NCBI GenBank assembly: GCA_902783545.1
Contig: CACZRD010000044.1
Span: 1 to 64,000 of the forward strand
Length of the DNA stretch: 64,000 nt
From: an uncultured Bacteroidales bacterium
GTDB taxonomy: Bacteria; Bacteroidota; Bacteroidia; Bacteroidales; Paludibacteraceae
Reading direction: 5' to 3'
Of the stretch, positions 33,906-44,368 are shown in pieces. How positions within the stretch are numbered: the stretch's first letter is position 1; each line of letters opens with the position of its first letter. A model generated the notes under the pieces. The model saw nothing but the letters and a program-made list of their open reading frames with translations. It was not told where the DNA came from and did no database searches. The position numbers were made by a program, and so were the translations under genes.

Positions 33906-35282
33906 TTATTTTGCGTTGTTTCTCCTTACGTCAATCACTTCACCTGTCGCATCGGAGAATACGGTGTTAAATGAGGCAATGGCTACATCCTCTGCAGGCA
34001 ATAGCGTTCCCTCCGGCTCATTGCCGAAATTCTGGATGCGCATCGGCGTTTTGGTGCGTTCGGGATTGATGCAGTTCACGCGGATACCGAAATCATGCCA
34101 CTCCTCCGCTATGGCTTGTACGAAGTTGACGATCGCCGCTTTGGTCGCCGAATAGAGGCTGTACATCATCCGTCCGCGCGTGTAACTGCTACTGGTATAG
34201 AAGAGCAGCGAACCGCGCGTGTCGTGCAGGTAAGGGAACGCCTCGCGCGCTACGTTAATCACACCTAACAAGTTGACATTCAGCGAAGCCATGATGGATT
34301 CCTGTGACATCGAGGTCAATGCTTCCTTGAATAACACACCGGCCGTGTTGACAACAACGTCGATATGTCCTTCCTTGGCTGCCACTTCGCCTAATGCCTT
34401 GCGTACGTTCTCTGCGTCGGATACGTCACATCCGTTCTGCGAACGCGAGTAGGAGTAGATCCGCGCATCGTATTGTTGCGCGAGTTTGATCATCTCACCG
34501 CCTATTCCGTAGCTGCCGCCGAAGACAACAATCACCTTCTGCTTCAATCCTTGTTCCGCTTTCGGCGAGAGGTGCTTCTGCTCGCCGCTCTGTGTGCGCA
34601 ATTGGAAGAGTTTGTCCAACAGAAACAGATCTTCAAGATAGGTCAGTTTCATGTTCGAGTTCTCACCGTTGACGACAAAGATCGGTTCGTCGGGCAAGTA
34701 CTTTCGTACCGTACCGCAGTCATCCGTCGTGACAAATTTAGGATCGGCTAACGCAATCTCGTATGCGCGGCGTATAGTTCCTCGCTTGAAGCATTGTGGC
34801 GTCTGCCCGTTACGCAGGTAGGCACGGTTCGGAATGAAGTCGATGCACTCGTTAACATCCACCGAGATGATCGTATCTGTCGTCTTGGCTGCTACATCCA
34901 CGGCATTGTATTGCTGCAGGGCTTCAATGCAGTCCTTGATGATGCGCTCGTTTACCAGCGGACGTACCGCGTCGTGGAACAGCAGGTTTGCATCGTCATC
35001 CGTATAGGCATTGATTGCTGCCAGACTGCTGTCGTAGCGTTCCTTGCCGCCGTTCAGGATTTTCTTGACTTTCTTGTACTGGTTCTTGACGACCAGACTC
35101 TCGACCTCGGATACATAGTCAGGCTTGCTGACGATACATATCTCATCAATCAGAGCACAATTGTCAAACACATCTATCGTGTGCTCAATGACCTGTTTGC
35201 CTGCAACTTTCAAAAACTGCTTAGGTACGTCGTTTCCCAGACGAGTGCCGCTTCCGCCGGCTAAAATAACTGCTATGTTCAT
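33906..35282 (-). CDS. Bifunctional cytidylyltransferase/reductase, CDP-ribitol synthesis-like
   Basis: This 458-residue fusion has an N-terminal half (1-235) of the IspD/TarI cytidylyltransferase type: AVILAGGSGTRLG, VPKQFL and LFHDAVRPLV. The C-terminal half (about 248-458) is an SDR reductase with VFGGSYGIGG, VVNTAGVLF and YSATKAA. The same domain order is known from the bifunctional ribulose-5-phosphate reductase/CDP-ribitol pyrophosphorylase of Haemophilus capsules (Acs1/Bcs1). It would make CDP-ribitol from ribulose 5-phosphate and CTP. A housekeeping IspD is not expected to be fused in this way. Confidence 0.88.
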   Translation of the reverse strand: MNIAVILAGGSGTRLGNDVPKQFLKVAGKQVIEHTIDVFDNCALIDEICIVSKPDYVSEVESLVVKNQYKKVKKILNGGKERYDSSLAAINAYTDDDANLLFHDAVRPLVNERIIKDCIEALQQYNAVDVAAKTTDTIISVDVNECIDFIPNRAYLRNGQTPQCFKRGTIRRAYEIALADPKFVTTDDCGTVRKYLPDEPIFVVNGENSNMKLTYLEDLFLLDKLFQLRTQSGEQKHLSPKAEQGLKQKVIVVFGGSYGIGGEMIKLAQQYDARIYSYSRSQNGCDVSDAENVRKALGEVAAKEGHIDVVVNTAGVLFKEALTSMSQESIMASLNVNLLGVINVAREAFPYLHDTRGSLLFYTSSSYTRGRMMYSLYSATKAAIVNFVQAIAEEWHDFGIRVNCINPERTKTPMRIQNFGNEPEGTLLPAEDVAIASFNTVFSDATGEVIDVRRNNAK

Positions 35283-35297
35283 ACAATAAACAAATAT

Positions 35298-36368
35298 CTA
35301 TTCTCCGTATATACTTTCTTTCAAGGCTTGCAAATAGCCATGACCATATTTCAAGCAGGGCTCCACATAGTTGCCTTCTCCCCATTCATTCCATGATTTC
35401 AGGAACATCAGCTTGTCCTTGCGCCCCGTGTTCTGAATAACCTGTTGTATATGCTGCTTGAATATCTTAGGATCAGGATTGGTAAAGACCGTTCCTATAT
35501 AGCCTATACGCGAAGTGTTGTCCCAGTTGGCATACAGCGTAGGAATAACCTCTTCCCGCTTGAGCAGATCCATATCGTATTTCTTTAATATGGCCTTATA
35601 AGGCTGTGTGATCGGATGACGCAAGGTGTATGCGATAATACGTCTCAAGCGTGATGAGTTGAAGAATGTCCGAATACTTTCCACATTAATCGCATCGTAT
35701 TGCTTATAGACCGGATCTTTTATCTGGTTCAGATCTCCTTGACCGATGAAATAGAATGGCGGAAGATTATTCTTCTTGGCCAGTTCCTGCCATGTACTCA
35801 TAAACAATTCCGTATCCGGCATGGTTGTCGGCGAGAAGATGACGAATAGAAGTTTCCCGTCTATCCGATAGTACCGCTTGTCCCGGAATGCGGGCAGCAG
35901 AGTCTCGAAATGAGCGACCATATCCTCTTTTCCTGGATATTTCTGTTCAATCAGCAAGTCCTGACAAAATCGTGATACCTGATTGTTCCAACTCTTCTTC
36001 ATCCATGAGTGATTAGCCCATCCTATGCAGAACGGAAAATCCGGCTTACCGGAAGCGACAACTTCGTTCAGCGGACGTTCCAATAGCTGCTTGCCGTTGC
36101 CAAACCAATAGTGCCAATAGCAAAACGCATCAATCCCTGCTTCTTGGGCTAATCTCGCTTGCTCTTCACGAACCTCAGGTACGCGCAAGTCATAAAACCC
36201 CAAATCAGCAGGCACAATGGGTTGATAGTGCCCGCGGAACATAGGCTTCGCCTTGGCCACATTGGTCCATTCCGTAAAACCCTTGCCCCACCATTCGTCA
36301 TTTTCCGGAATAGGGTGGTACTGTGGCAGGTAATAAGCTATAACATGCGCTTTCTTTTCGTTAGCCAT
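35298..36368 (-). CDS. WbsX-like (GH99-like) glycan protein
   Basis: This protein has about 356 residues from ATG 36368; a TTG at 36392 would add 8 residues. The N-terminus AYYLPQYHPIPENDEWWG and GFTEWTNVAKAKPMF are hallmarks of the WbsX family, which has a GH99-like TIM-barrel fold and is common in O-antigen and capsule loci. A further marker is FLKSWNEWGEGNYVEP near the C-terminus. The family is often called a glycosyltransferase, but its activity has not been firmly established. No signal peptide is present, so it acts in the cytoplasm. Confidence 0.85.
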   Translation of the reverse strand: MANEKKAHVIAYYLPQYHPIPENDEWWGKGFTEWTNVAKAKPMFRGHYQPIVPADLGFYDLRVPEVREEQARLAQEAGIDAFCYWHYWFGNGKQLLERPLNEVVASGKPDFPFCIGWANHSWMKKSWNNQVSRFCQDLLIEQKYPGKEDMVAHFETLLPAFRDKRYYRIDGKLLFVIFSPTTMPDTELFMSTWQELAKKNNLPPFYFIGQGDLNQIKDPVYKQYDAINVESIRTFFNSSRLRRIIAYTLRHPITQPYKAILKKYDMDLLKREEVIPTLYANWDNTSRIGYIGTVFTNPDPKIFKQHIQQVIQNTGRKDKLMFLKSWNEWGEGNYVEPCLKYGHGYLQALKESIYGE

Positions 36369-36375
36369 AATATCG

Positions 36376-36978
36376 TTATTGTTTTTGTTCAAATTGTTTG
36401 ATAACTCGTGCCGGTATTCCGGCGGCGATGCTGTAAGCTGGAATATCTTTGGTCACAATACTTCCGGCAGCTATTACTGCGCCATCTCCGATGCTTACTC
36501 CCGGCAACACTACAACTCGGGCACCAAGCCAAACGTTATTGCCGATGGTTACCCCGCCTTTGGATGTCAACATCCTGTCTTGCGGACGAATCTTCAACTC
36601 ATCAATACACTCATTCGCGCCGTGCGCATTATCCGTAATCAACACGTTAGGACCGGTCAGCAGATTGTTGCCGATATGTATATACTCGATAGCGGTAATC
36701 TGTGAGCCGTGCCGGATCGTACATCCGTCACCTATCGTGATGGAGGGATTGAATGTCTGCTCCTTGTACTGCGTCCATGCCGTTAATTCGGTCATAGGCT
36801 CAATGTAGGTGTTGTCCCCTATCGTAATAGCGCCTTCCCCGCACAAGCGCACAAACGGATAACCCAATACCGTGTTACGCCCTACATGTTTGAAACGCCT
36901 CCGTATCAGACTCGTGTGAACGTGGCTGATCAGCGATGACCACTTGCCCCGAATTCTATATAATGTCGATTGTTTCAT
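36376..36978 (-). CDS. Hexapeptide-repeat acetyltransferase
   Basis: This 200-residue left-handed beta-helix protein has successive I-G-D/N coils ([19 protein letters not shown]), the acceptor-side loop [10 protein letters not shown] with the active-site His, and a closing segment [15 protein letters not shown]. It is probably a sugar O- or N-acetyltransferase for the capsule repeat unit. It starts with a 4-bp overlap with the polymerase gene. It may serve the 4-amino sugar made by the CapD/aminotransferase pair, but the sequence does not decide this. Confidence 0.8.
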   Translation of the reverse strand: MKQSTLYRIRGKWSSLISHVHTSLIRRRFKHVGRNTVLGYPFVRLCGEGAITIGDNTYIEPMTELTAWTQYKEQTFNPSITIGDGCTIRHGSQITAIEYIHIGNNLLTGPNVLITDNAHGANECIDELKIRPQDRMLTSKGGVTIGNNVWLGARVVVLPGVSIGDGAVIAAGSIVTKDIPAYSIAAGIPARVIKQFEQKQ

Positions 36979-38216
36979 TTCGCTTGTTCCGGTTTGTTTT
37001 TAGCTGGCTGTATAGTAATGGGCCTGAAAACGATCAATATACAGAATAGTATATATGCCACATTTGCCCATAGGAACTGGAAGAAGTTGTCTGCAAAGAA
37101 TTGGAAGATCAATGTGTAGAACATACAAGAATACACCAACTTACTTACCACAAATCCCTTTATTGCATGCTTGAAAATAATGCTGGAGAAGTAACCAAGC
37201 AGCGCACCAAATATGGCAATCCCGATATAACCAAAGTCCTCGTAGAACGGGAATAGGGTTGTGTAAACATTGACAGGAACTGGCACAGTAACCCAATTCT
37301 CAAGGTTAAACGGATCGGAATTTCCGACAATGGACGGATTGAATAAATGTAATATGTTGACAAATGCTCTGAACGTATATTCACCATGAAAATTTTCTAT
37401 AAGGGATGTACTATCCAATACGCTGTCAAAAGCAGGCAATGGAGCTAATAGATATAGTGCAATGAAGTCTGTCATGACAAAGCCGTCGCCTTTCACTCCA
37501 AGCCGTCGCAAGTAACTGATTCCGATCATGAAGACACCCATAATCAGAGCAATCGTTAAAATCTTCTTCTTGGAAACTGACTGCTCAAGTAGCAGCATGC
37601 ATACAAAAGCCAAACCGACCTGCGCGATAACGTTCTTGTTACTTCGTAATAAATAGAATACAATCAGCAGAATAAGCAAAACCTTGGAATAGCGGCTCTT
37701 GTCTTTTTTGAGGACAAACAGATACAAGCACGTCGGCATAGCTGCTGTGTTAGCAATCGTTATGAAAGGTCTCAACCATATAGGGAACGGAATAACGTCT
37801 TCATCCCCGCGCAAGGATGCCACACTCGCCTGACGGATACCGTACAGGATGTTCGAGGAGTTGAACAACATTCCTCTGTAAACCAGAGCAAGGGAGGCAA
37901 GGATAAGTGCCACAATAAGAAATGGCTTGATAAACGCTAAAATCTTAGGGTTGGCATCGCCCGCTATGATTTTCGGCATTAATGAAGAACTGTGTTGACT
38001 GATCAGTGAGGCTATGCAGAATGGGCACACCCACAATAACACCGCCTTGTAAAAACTGTCAGACAGTTCATACAAATTAAAGTCTGCGGTGTTATAAATA
38101 AGCAGCAGCACTAACCATATACCGGCTGTCACTACACCCGGATGAGCAAGGGAACGGGTGTAGAAGTAACTTGCCGCTAACAAAAATGCCAATATGCCTA
38201 TAGTTGTCAAAAACAT
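36975..38216 (-). CDS. Wzy-like capsule polymerase
   Basis: This 413-residue protein has about ten to twelve hydrophobic segments and a large hydrophilic loop after residue 260, which contains [13 protein letters not shown] and [10 protein letters not shown]; the latter pattern is frequent in oligosaccharide repeat-unit polymerases. Sequence conservation is low in this family, so the call rests on topology, this motif, and position beside wzx and wzz. It would join repeat units on the outer face of the inner membrane. Confidence 0.78.
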   Translation of the reverse strand: MFLTTIGILAFLLAASYFYTRSLAHPGVVTAGIWLVLLLIYNTADFNLYELSDSFYKAVLLWVCPFCIASLISQHSSSLMPKIIAGDANPKILAFIKPFLIVALILASLALVYRGMLFNSSNILYGIRQASVASLRGDEDVIPFPIWLRPFITIANTAAMPTCLYLFVLKKDKSRYSKVLLILLIVFYLLRSNKNVIAQVGLAFVCMLLLEQSVSKKKILTIALIMGVFMIGISYLRRLGVKGDGFVMTDFIALYLLAPLPAFDSVLDSTSLIENFHGEYTFRAFVNILHLFNPSIVGNSDPFNLENWVTVPVPVNVYTTLFPFYEDFGYIGIAIFGALLGYFSSIIFKHAIKGFVVSKLVYSCMFYTLIFQFFADNFFQFLWANVAYILFCILIVFRPITIQPAKNKPEQAK

Positions 38217-38218
38217 TA

Positions 38219-39487
38219 TTACTCGATATGATGATGTTTAATGTATAATAATGATCCGGTGAGGCAAATCACCAGTACTATTTCTGCTTCCAGCATGACC
38301 ATTGCTCCGGCCTGAATGCCGTATGTAGATGCCGTCATGAGTAGTGTCGCAATGGACAGGACTCCCGCAAGCAGCACCGAATAAGTGAAAAACTTGGCTC
38401 TGTCAAGATTAATCAGCCCGACGATACCCAACGTGTAATTCATTCCCGCTATCACTATTATCGGAGCCATCATTCGTACTAACGGAACAGCTGCGATAAA
38501 CTCTTGACCGCACAAAAGCCACACTAACCATTTGGAACAAACAATAGTGGCTACCATAGCCGCAAGCAGTATGCCGCATAGCACAAGCGCTGCTTTCTTG
38601 AGCGTCTGCAGATTCTCTGCCAGACTATGCGACTTGAAATTGTTGCTCATGTGCGGGAACAATGCCTGCGCAATGGGGTTGGTCAGCATCTGGATGCCTT
38701 TGATGATCTTCTCTGCAGCGGAATACACACCCAGCGCCGCATCGCTCACAAAGAACTTCAAGATGAAGATGTTCGCATTCCGGTACAGGTTGATGCCTAT
38801 CGTTGAACTGAACACGGCAAACCCGTCTTTGAACTGATATGCCAGTTCCTGCCATGTCGGGAGCTTGTATCGTACGCCAAAGATACGCATCGCAATGATA
38901 ATGCTCAATATGCCCGAAATCAGGTATCCGAGACTCTGGTACAGTACCAGATACACAAAATCCGATGCCTCGCGGATAAACACAAAGATCAGCAGTGTGA
39001 AAAATATCTTCGTGCTTGAATTGACGATCGTCATATAGCGCATCTTCTCTTTGCCCTGGAAGAGCCACACGGGATTCAGACTGTCGCCTAATACCACCCC
39101 AAGTCCCATCAGGAACATGTACAGTTCTTGCTTCGTCGTCAGCAGCAGGGGCGATAGCATAAGAATGATAGCCGCCGCCAGTACAAACAGCAATAGCCGG
39201 CAACTGATCACCGCACTGTATATCTGATTGATATGCTCGGTGTTGTCCCTGTCCTGTGATATCTGTTTCGTGGCGGAGAAGTTAAATCCGTAAGCGTTGA
39301 AGATAGAGCAGTATTGTATGATGATCATCACGTACGAATACACTCCGAAATTTGCCGCACCTACGACACGCAGAATATACGGCATGGTGATCAACGGCAG
39401 CAATGACTCAATCAAATTCAGCGCGGACAGGGAGAAGAAACTCTCTGCCAACGACTTATGCGATGATATGAACTGCCGGATCTGCAT
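38219..39487 (-). CDS. Wzx-like flippase
   Basis: This 422-residue protein has twelve or more hydrophobic segments. The N-terminus SFFSLSALNLIESLLPLITM, followed by PYILRVVGAANFGVYSY, is the typical start of Wzx/RfbX proteins of the MOP superfamily. NPVWLFQGKEKM is another frequent Wzx motif. It moves undecaprenyl-linked repeat units across the inner membrane. It lies between wzz and wzy with 2-12 bp gaps. Confidence 0.9.
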   Translation of the reverse strand: MQIRQFISSHKSLAESFFSLSALNLIESLLPLITMPYILRVVGAANFGVYSYVMIIIQYCSIFNAYGFNFSATKQISQDRDNTEHINQIYSAVISCRLLLFVLAAAIILMLSPLLLTTKQELYMFLMGLGVVLGDSLNPVWLFQGKEKMRYMTIVNSSTKIFFTLLIFVFIREASDFVYLVLYQSLGYLISGILSIIIAMRIFGVRYKLPTWQELAYQFKDGFAVFSSTIGINLYRNANIFILKFFVSDAALGVYSAAEKIIKGIQMLTNPIAQALFPHMSNNFKSHSLAENLQTLKKAALVLCGILLAAMVATIVCSKWLVWLLCGQEFIAAVPLVRMMAPIIVIAGMNYTLGIVGLINLDRAKFFTYSVLLAGVLSIATLLMTASTYGIQAGAMVMLEAEIVLVICLTGSLLYIKHHHIE

Positions 39488-39499
39488 GTCTGCCCTTCG

Positions 39500-40588
39500 T
39501 TATCTTTCTGTCAATGCAAACAATGCCAATAACTGGTCCTTACAAATCACGCAACATGCTATCATGGTCGCTAATACCAGCATGCCGAGCACAAAGATCA
39601 TCCGTTTCGGACCGGCAGGCTTCAGCGGCACGGAGGCCGACTGAATAACAGTAAACACCGGTGTGTTCTCTTGCAAGCGGGCCTGCGTGGCAAGGTACTG
39701 CTTCTGGAAGGACGTATAGACCGAGTGCTTGAGTTGCATCTCTGACTCAAGACGTTGTGCCTCAATGCGGTATTGCTCCAGCTTGATTCCGCTATGACTG
39801 TCTATATAGCGGGTATACTGCTCGCTCGCGTCTTGATACTCCTTGTACGCATCGTTCATCACTTGCCCGTAGTACGAGAGGTCGGTGCGACTCTTGGCAG
39901 TACGATAGTTGGTCACAAAGGCCTGAAGTGCCGCACAAACAGAGTCTGCCATCGTGGCACAGACAAGCTTGTCCTGGGCGGTAAAACTGATGGTGATGGC
40001 ATCGGTCTTCTTGTCTGTCTTACAGGTGATGTTGCTTCGCATCAGCTGGATCACTCCCCATTGTTGTTTGCTCATGCAGAACACATCCACTCCGTCGCCG
40101 CCTCGCTGCCCTGCCGGAGTATCCTCTGTTGGCATTAAAAGCGTAAGAAGCTTCACCTTCCAGCGCTTCCAGAATGCCAACTTATATTGGCGCAGATAGT
40201 TATAATACGTGCCGGAATACGAATTGTCCAATGTTGATACTGGCACGTCAAACAGACCGATCAGGAAGTTCGGAGATTGTATGATATCCGGATACAACGC
40301 CGGACGCAGAGCATCATCGTTCGTCAGACTCTGCAGGTCAAAACCGAACGAGGAGGCCAATGCCTGCAGCGAACCGGACGAACTCATCTCATTCGATTCC
40401 GGAGCAAGCGTTACCTCGCAGGTGTAGTACCGCGGCACGCACAAGATCAGTGCCGACGACACTACGAACGTCACGGGCAGCAACCAGTAGAATACTCTCC
40501 GCCGATCCCACAAGGTCTTGAATAGTGCCGCAAAGCTGAAGTATTCTTGCTGCTTATCGTTTTGATTCATTTCTTCCATACTTGTCAT
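39500..40588 (-). CDS. Wzz-like chain-length protein 1
   Basis: This 362-residue protein has two membrane helices (about 32-52 and 330-350) that enclose a helical periplasmic domain with coiled-coil character (about 225-300). A Pro-rich stretch (SVPLKPAGPKRM) precedes the second helix, as in Wzz/PCP proteins. No kinase domain is present. It lies directly after the wza gene and would connect polymerisation and export. A second Wzz ends the operon at 26370; the two have similar layout but low identity. Confidence 0.85.
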   Translation of the reverse strand: MTSMEEMNQNDKQQEYFSFAALFKTLWDRRRVFYWLLPVTFVVSSALILCVPRYYTCEVTLAPESNEMSSSGSLQALASSFGFDLQSLTNDDALRPALYPDIIQSPNFLIGLFDVPVSTLDNSYSGTYYNYLRQYKLAFWKRWKVKLLTLLMPTEDTPAGQRGGDGVDVFCMSKQQWGVIQLMRSNITCKTDKKTDAITISFTAQDKLVCATMADSVCAALQAFVTNYRTAKSRTDLSYYGQVMNDAYKEYQDASEQYTRYIDSHSGIKLEQYRIEAQRLESEMQLKHSVYTSFQKQYLATQARLQENTPVFTVIQSASVPLKPAGPKRMIFVLGMLVLATMIACCVICKDQLLALFALTER

Positions 40589-40603
40589 GGTTAGTTGCTA
40601 CCA

Positions 40604-43003
40604 TTATTTCTTTGTTACACTGATGATAAGTGTTGTCAACGTAGTTGCCACACTGGCCAGCGATGCCGTCGCCGAAGCGATGCTTACCCACTGCGCTGCG
40701 TTGCTCGTCTTGCGATCGGGCTTGCTCGGCACGATGATCTCGCAACCCGGCTGCACCTTGCCGCCGCTCACAGGATGAACCTTGCCGTTGGCGTAGATGA
40801 TATACGCTTTGCAACGCCGCGCACGGTTGCTGAATCCTCCCGCCTGGTTGATGTAGTACCGGGCGTTCTTGCCCTGAATGTAACTTACCGTGTTCGGGAA
40901 CAGCACCTCGCCGTTGATCTTCACGGTGTTGTTCACGGTCGGCACAATCAGCACGTCGCCTTCCCTGAGCGTGATATCCTCGTCGCAGCCGGGGTTAGCC
41001 ACAGCTTCTGCCAGGTCGATGCCTACCCAGTACGTGTCACCCAGATCCAGCTTCTCCACATTCACGCTGTCCCGCACTGACGCCGCACGGTTGATCTTCA
41101 GCAGTTGGTCGCGACGCAACTTCTCGTCCTGTGTCATCCGGCGTTGCAGACGCGCACCCGCAGTGAATGCATGGCTGCTCAGTCCACCGGCTTGCTTAAC
41201 CAAGTCCGACAGCCTGTCGTCTTGCGTCTTCATCGTGTACGTGCCCTCAAACAGCACCTCGCCTTGCACGCGCACATTCATCTGCTGACCGTAAGCCGGA
41301 CTTCTGCGAACAAACACTTCGTCATAAGGCTCCAACAGGAATCCGTGCTCATGCAATCCCAAGCTGTCGCTCAACTCAACGGTAAAGACCTTTGTCTTGA
41401 TCTGCAACTCTTCCTTGGCTTTCGGGTCAAACACACGGCGCGCTACATCCACCTTGGTCAGTGATGCCTTCTCGGTCAGACCACCGGCACGCAGAATCAG
41501 ATCCTCCACGCTCTCGTTCTGCGCAAAAGCAAACGTGTCCGGCTGATACACCTCGCCGTGGATAACCACGATCAGGTTCTCCAGTACGTTCTTACGCGAC
41601 GGAACAAACAGCTGGTCTTCGTTCCTTAGTTCGATATCCTCCGTTGTCCCGTTGAGTATTCCCTGCAGGTCAATGGCGATAGCCAGATAGGTTCGATCCA
41701 ACTGCATCCTGTATAGCACGGCGCGGGTTGCCGAGGCATCCTCACTCAACCCGTCAGCTGCGGCTACAAGGCTCTTGACGCTCGTCACATTCGCATCCAT
41801 GCCGTAGAATCCCGGACGGAACACAGCCCCGCGGATCTCCACGGTGTTCTTCAGGCGGGGTAGGATAGCTGCCACATTGATCGAGTCGCCGTCCATCAGA
41901 CGGAACGAACCGAAATCCGCATTTCGGATCGTGTGTACCGACTGCGCGCCGTTGTTCTTACGCATCACGCGCACCGCATCGGTGTACGCCTCGCCGCTGA
42001 ATCCGCCGGCGTAGTACAGCAGTCGCTCCAGCGTCTCGTCAGGTTTCATTTCATACTGCATCGGACGTTTCACCTTGCCGTCAATGCTCGTCATCGCACT
42101 GTACGTATTCACGATGATCACATCGCCGTCCTCCAACCGCACGTCGCCGTCCAGCACACCGTCCATCAGGTAACTGTACAAGTCCACCTGACTCAGCAAC
42201 TGGTTCTGACGGAAGATGCGTATCTGACGCAGTGTACCTTTCTCCGTCACACCACCGGCCATGTACAGCGCGTTCATCACGTTCGCGAAGGCCGACAACT
42301 GGTACGAACCCGGTGTCGTCACTTCGCCCATCACGTTCACCGTGATCGTCCTCGTCTGACCCAGACTCAGCATGATCTGGCTGCCCTGATAACGCTTGCC
42401 GATAGTGTTCTTCAGCCGTCGTGTGGCTTCGATGATCGTTAGCCCGCCGAGCTGAATAGGACCGAAACCCTCGATAGTGATCGTCCCGTCAGGACTGATC
42501 ACAGTCTGTACATTCAGCTGCCCTGCGCCGTAGATGTCGATGATCACCTCGTCGCCTGCGCCCAACGTGTAGTTCTTTGGCGTCGGCTGGTTCATGTTCG
42601 GCATGTACTCCGCAGCAGGGGTGCGGAAGATGTCCTGACCGAAGATCCGTGACTTCTCTTTCGTCAGTAGCCCCGCATTGCTCATCAGCAACTGCATATC
42701 CATAGCAGGGAACGTCTCGCCGTTATTCTGGCGCTGCGTGTTCAGGGTCGGTACGCTGGTCATGATTCCCGTCGTCTGCATGTTGCCTGACTGCATCTGT
42801 TGCTGCATCATCATCGCTTGCGAACTCACACGCTGCAACTGCTCGATGGTCGCACCTTGGCGTATCAGCTCTTTGGCAATCTCCTGATCGGCTAAGCCCT
42901 GCATCCGCAGCGTGATAGCCGACTGCATAATCTCTTGGTCAGTCAGTGCCAAAACCTGCATCAGCGGCAGTATAGCCAGCACTACCCATAATAGTCGTTT
43001 CAT
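40604..43003 (-). CDS. Wza-like outer-membrane polysaccharide export protein with SLBB repeats
   Basis: This protein has about 799 residues from the ATG at 43003, which gives the signal peptide MKRLLWVVLAILPLMQVLA; a start at 43072 would put 23 extra residues before it and is unlikely. The Poly_export domain has LGAGDEVIIDIYGAGQ (about 165). Then come at least five SLBB modules marked by VTEKGTLRQIRIFR, GEVYQPDTF and GEVLFEGTY. A hydrophobic helix lies at the C-terminus. It forms the export channel. It is more than twice as long as E. coli Wza because of extra SLBB modules, as in other Bacteroidetes. Confidence 0.92.
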   Translation of the reverse strand: MKRLLWVVLAILPLMQVLALTDQEIMQSAITLRMQGLADQEIAKELIRQGATIEQLQRVSSQAMMMQQQMQSGNMQTTGIMTSVPTLNTQRQNNGETFPAMDMQLLMSNAGLLTKEKSRIFGQDIFRTPAAEYMPNMNQPTPKNYTLGAGDEVIIDIYGAGQLNVQTVISPDGTITIEGFGPIQLGGLTIIEATRRLKNTIGKRYQGSQIMLSLGQTRTITVNVMGEVTTPGSYQLSAFANVMNALYMAGGVTEKGTLRQIRIFRQNQLLSQVDLYSYLMDGVLDGDVRLEDGDVIIVNTYSAMTSIDGKVKRPMQYEMKPDETLERLLYYAGGFSGEAYTDAVRVMRKNNGAQSVHTIRNADFGSFRLMDGDSINVAAILPRLKNTVEIRGAVFRPGFYGMDANVTSVKSLVAAADGLSEDASATRAVLYRMQLDRTYLAIAIDLQGILNGTTEDIELRNEDQLFVPSRKNVLENLIVVIHGEVYQPDTFAFAQNESVEDLILRAGGLTEKASLTKVDVARRVFDPKAKEELQIKTKVFTVELSDSLGLHEHGFLLEPYDEVFVRRSPAYGQQMNVRVQGEVLFEGTYTMKTQDDRLSDLVKQAGGLSSHAFTAGARLQRRMTQDEKLRRDQLLKINRAASVRDSVNVEKLDLGDTYWVGIDLAEAVANPGCDEDITLREGDVLIVPTVNNTVKINGEVLFPNTVSYIQGKNARYYINQAGGFSNRARRCKAYIIYANGKVHPVSGGKVQPGCEIIVPSKPDRKTSNAAQWVSIASATASLASVATTLTTLIISVTKK

Positions 43004-43014
43004 ATCTGTTGGTT

Positions 43015-44253
43015 TTAGTCGCGCTGATAAATATCTCGCGTATATACTTTTTCTTTCACTTCGTCCAGACACGCATCATAGCGGTTCGCAATGATCGCCT
43101 GACTCAGCCGCTTGAACTCGTTCAGGTCATTCACGACCTTGCTGCCGAAGAATGTCGATCCGTCTTCCAGCGTCGGCTCGTAGATGATCACCGTCGCGCC
43201 TTTGGCTTTGATGCGCTTCATCACGCCTTGGATGCTCGACTGACGGAAGTTATCGCTGTTCGCCTTCATCGTCAATCGGTACACTCCTATCACGCAACTC
43301 CTCTCCTCTTTCGCATCATAATCCCCTCTGTGATAGTAGTCATAGTACCCGGCTTTCGCCAGCACTCGGTCGGCGATGAAGTCCTTCCTCGTCCTATTAC
43401 TCTCCACGATAGCCCCGATCAGGTTCTCCGGCACGTCTTGGTAGTTCGCCAGCAGCTGCTTCGTGTCTTTCGGCAGACAGTAGCCGCCGTATCCGAACGA
43501 CGGGTTGTTGTACTGCGTCCCTATTCGCGGATCCAGGCACACGCCCTCGATGATCTTCTGCGTGTTCAGACCTTTCATCTCGGCGTACGTGTCCAGCTCG
43601 TTAAAGTAACTTACTCGCAGTGCCAGATACGTGTTCGCAAACAACTTCACCGCCTCGGCTTCTGTGAAGCCCATGAACAGCGTGTCGATCTCCGGCTTCA
43701 GCGCGCCTTCTTGCAGCAACGCCGCAAACTGATGCGCCGCTTTCACCAGCCGCTCGTCCGCCATATCCGTGCCCACAATGATACGCGACGGATACAGGTT
43801 GTCATACAGCGCCTTGCTCTCCCTGAGGAACTCCGGCGAGAACAGGATGTTCTTGCTGCCCGTCTTCTGGCGGATATGCTCTGTGTATCCTACCGGCACG
43901 GTGGATTTGATCACCATGATCGCCTCCGCATTCACCTGCATCACCAGTCGGATCACTGCCTCCACAGCCGATGTGTCGAAGTAGTTCTTCTGCGGGTCGT
44001 AGTTCGTCGGAGCCGCGATCACCACAAACTCCGCATCCCGATACGCCGCCTCCGCATCCAGCGTCGCCGTCAAATTCAGGTCTTTCTCTTTGAGATACCG
44101 TTCAATGTATTCGTCCTGAATAGGCGACTCTCCCCTGTTCAGCATCTCCACCTTCTCCGGCACGATATCCACCGCCGTTACGTGGTTCTTCTGCGCCAAC
44201 AGCGTCGCTATCGACAATCCGACATATCCCGTACCCGCTACTGCTATCTTCAT
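43015..44253 (-). CDS. ugd: UDP-glucose 6-dehydrogenase-type enzyme
   Basis: This protein has about 412 residues from ATG 44253; an upstream start at 44277 would lie within the repeat array and is unlikely. The NAD-binding motif is AGTGYVG at the N-terminus. The catalytic segment [14 protein letters not shown] holds the active Cys, and STVPVGYT follows the dehydrogenase pattern. It oxidises a UDP-hexose to a UDP-uronic acid in two steps with NAD. It is of the short UDP-glucose dehydrogenase type, unlike its upstream neighbour at 44363. Confidence 0.9.
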   Translation of the reverse strand: MKIAVAGTGYVGLSIATLLAQKNHVTAVDIVPEKVEMLNRGESPIQDEYIERYLKEKDLNLTATLDAEAAYRDAEFVVIAAPTNYDPQKNYFDTSAVEAVIRLVMQVNAEAIMVIKSTVPVGYTEHIRQKTGSKNILFSPEFLRESKALYDNLYPSRIIVGTDMADERLVKAAHQFAALLQEGALKPEIDTLFMGFTEAEAVKLFANTYLALRVSYFNELDTYAEMKGLNTQKIIEGVCLDPRIGTQYNNPSFGYGGYCLPKDTKQLLANYQDVPENLIGAIVESNRTRKDFIADRVLAKAGYYDYYHRGDYDAKEERSCVIGVYRLTMKANSDNFRQSSIQGVMKRIKAKGATVIIYEPTLEDGSTFFGSKVVNDLNEFKRLSQAIIANRYDACLDEVKEKVYTRDIYQRD

Positions 44254-44259
44254 AATAAA

Positions 44260-44368
44260 TCTGTTTAATCCGTTCAATCCGTGGGCTTATAAAAAAATCT
44301 GTTTAATCCGTTCAATCCGTGGGCTTATAAAAAAGTCCGTTTAATCCGTTCAATCCGTGGGCTTATAA
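44260..44368. repeat. Three 38-bp tandem repeats between the two dehydrogenase genes
   Basis: The units start at 44260, 44298 and 44336 (the last one shorter). Each contains two ATCCGT-type segments, GTGGGCTTATA and an A-run. The stop codon of the gene at 44363 lies in the third unit. A related array with the same 38-bp period lies at 45693-45796. Units follow each other without unique spacers, so this is no CRISPR. Confidence 0.9.

Noticed and set aside
43009..44268. A 419-codon plus-strand frame opposite the UDP-glucose dehydrogenase gene
   Set aside because: The product is His/Arg-rich without a domain. The minus-strand frame has all dehydrogenase motifs.
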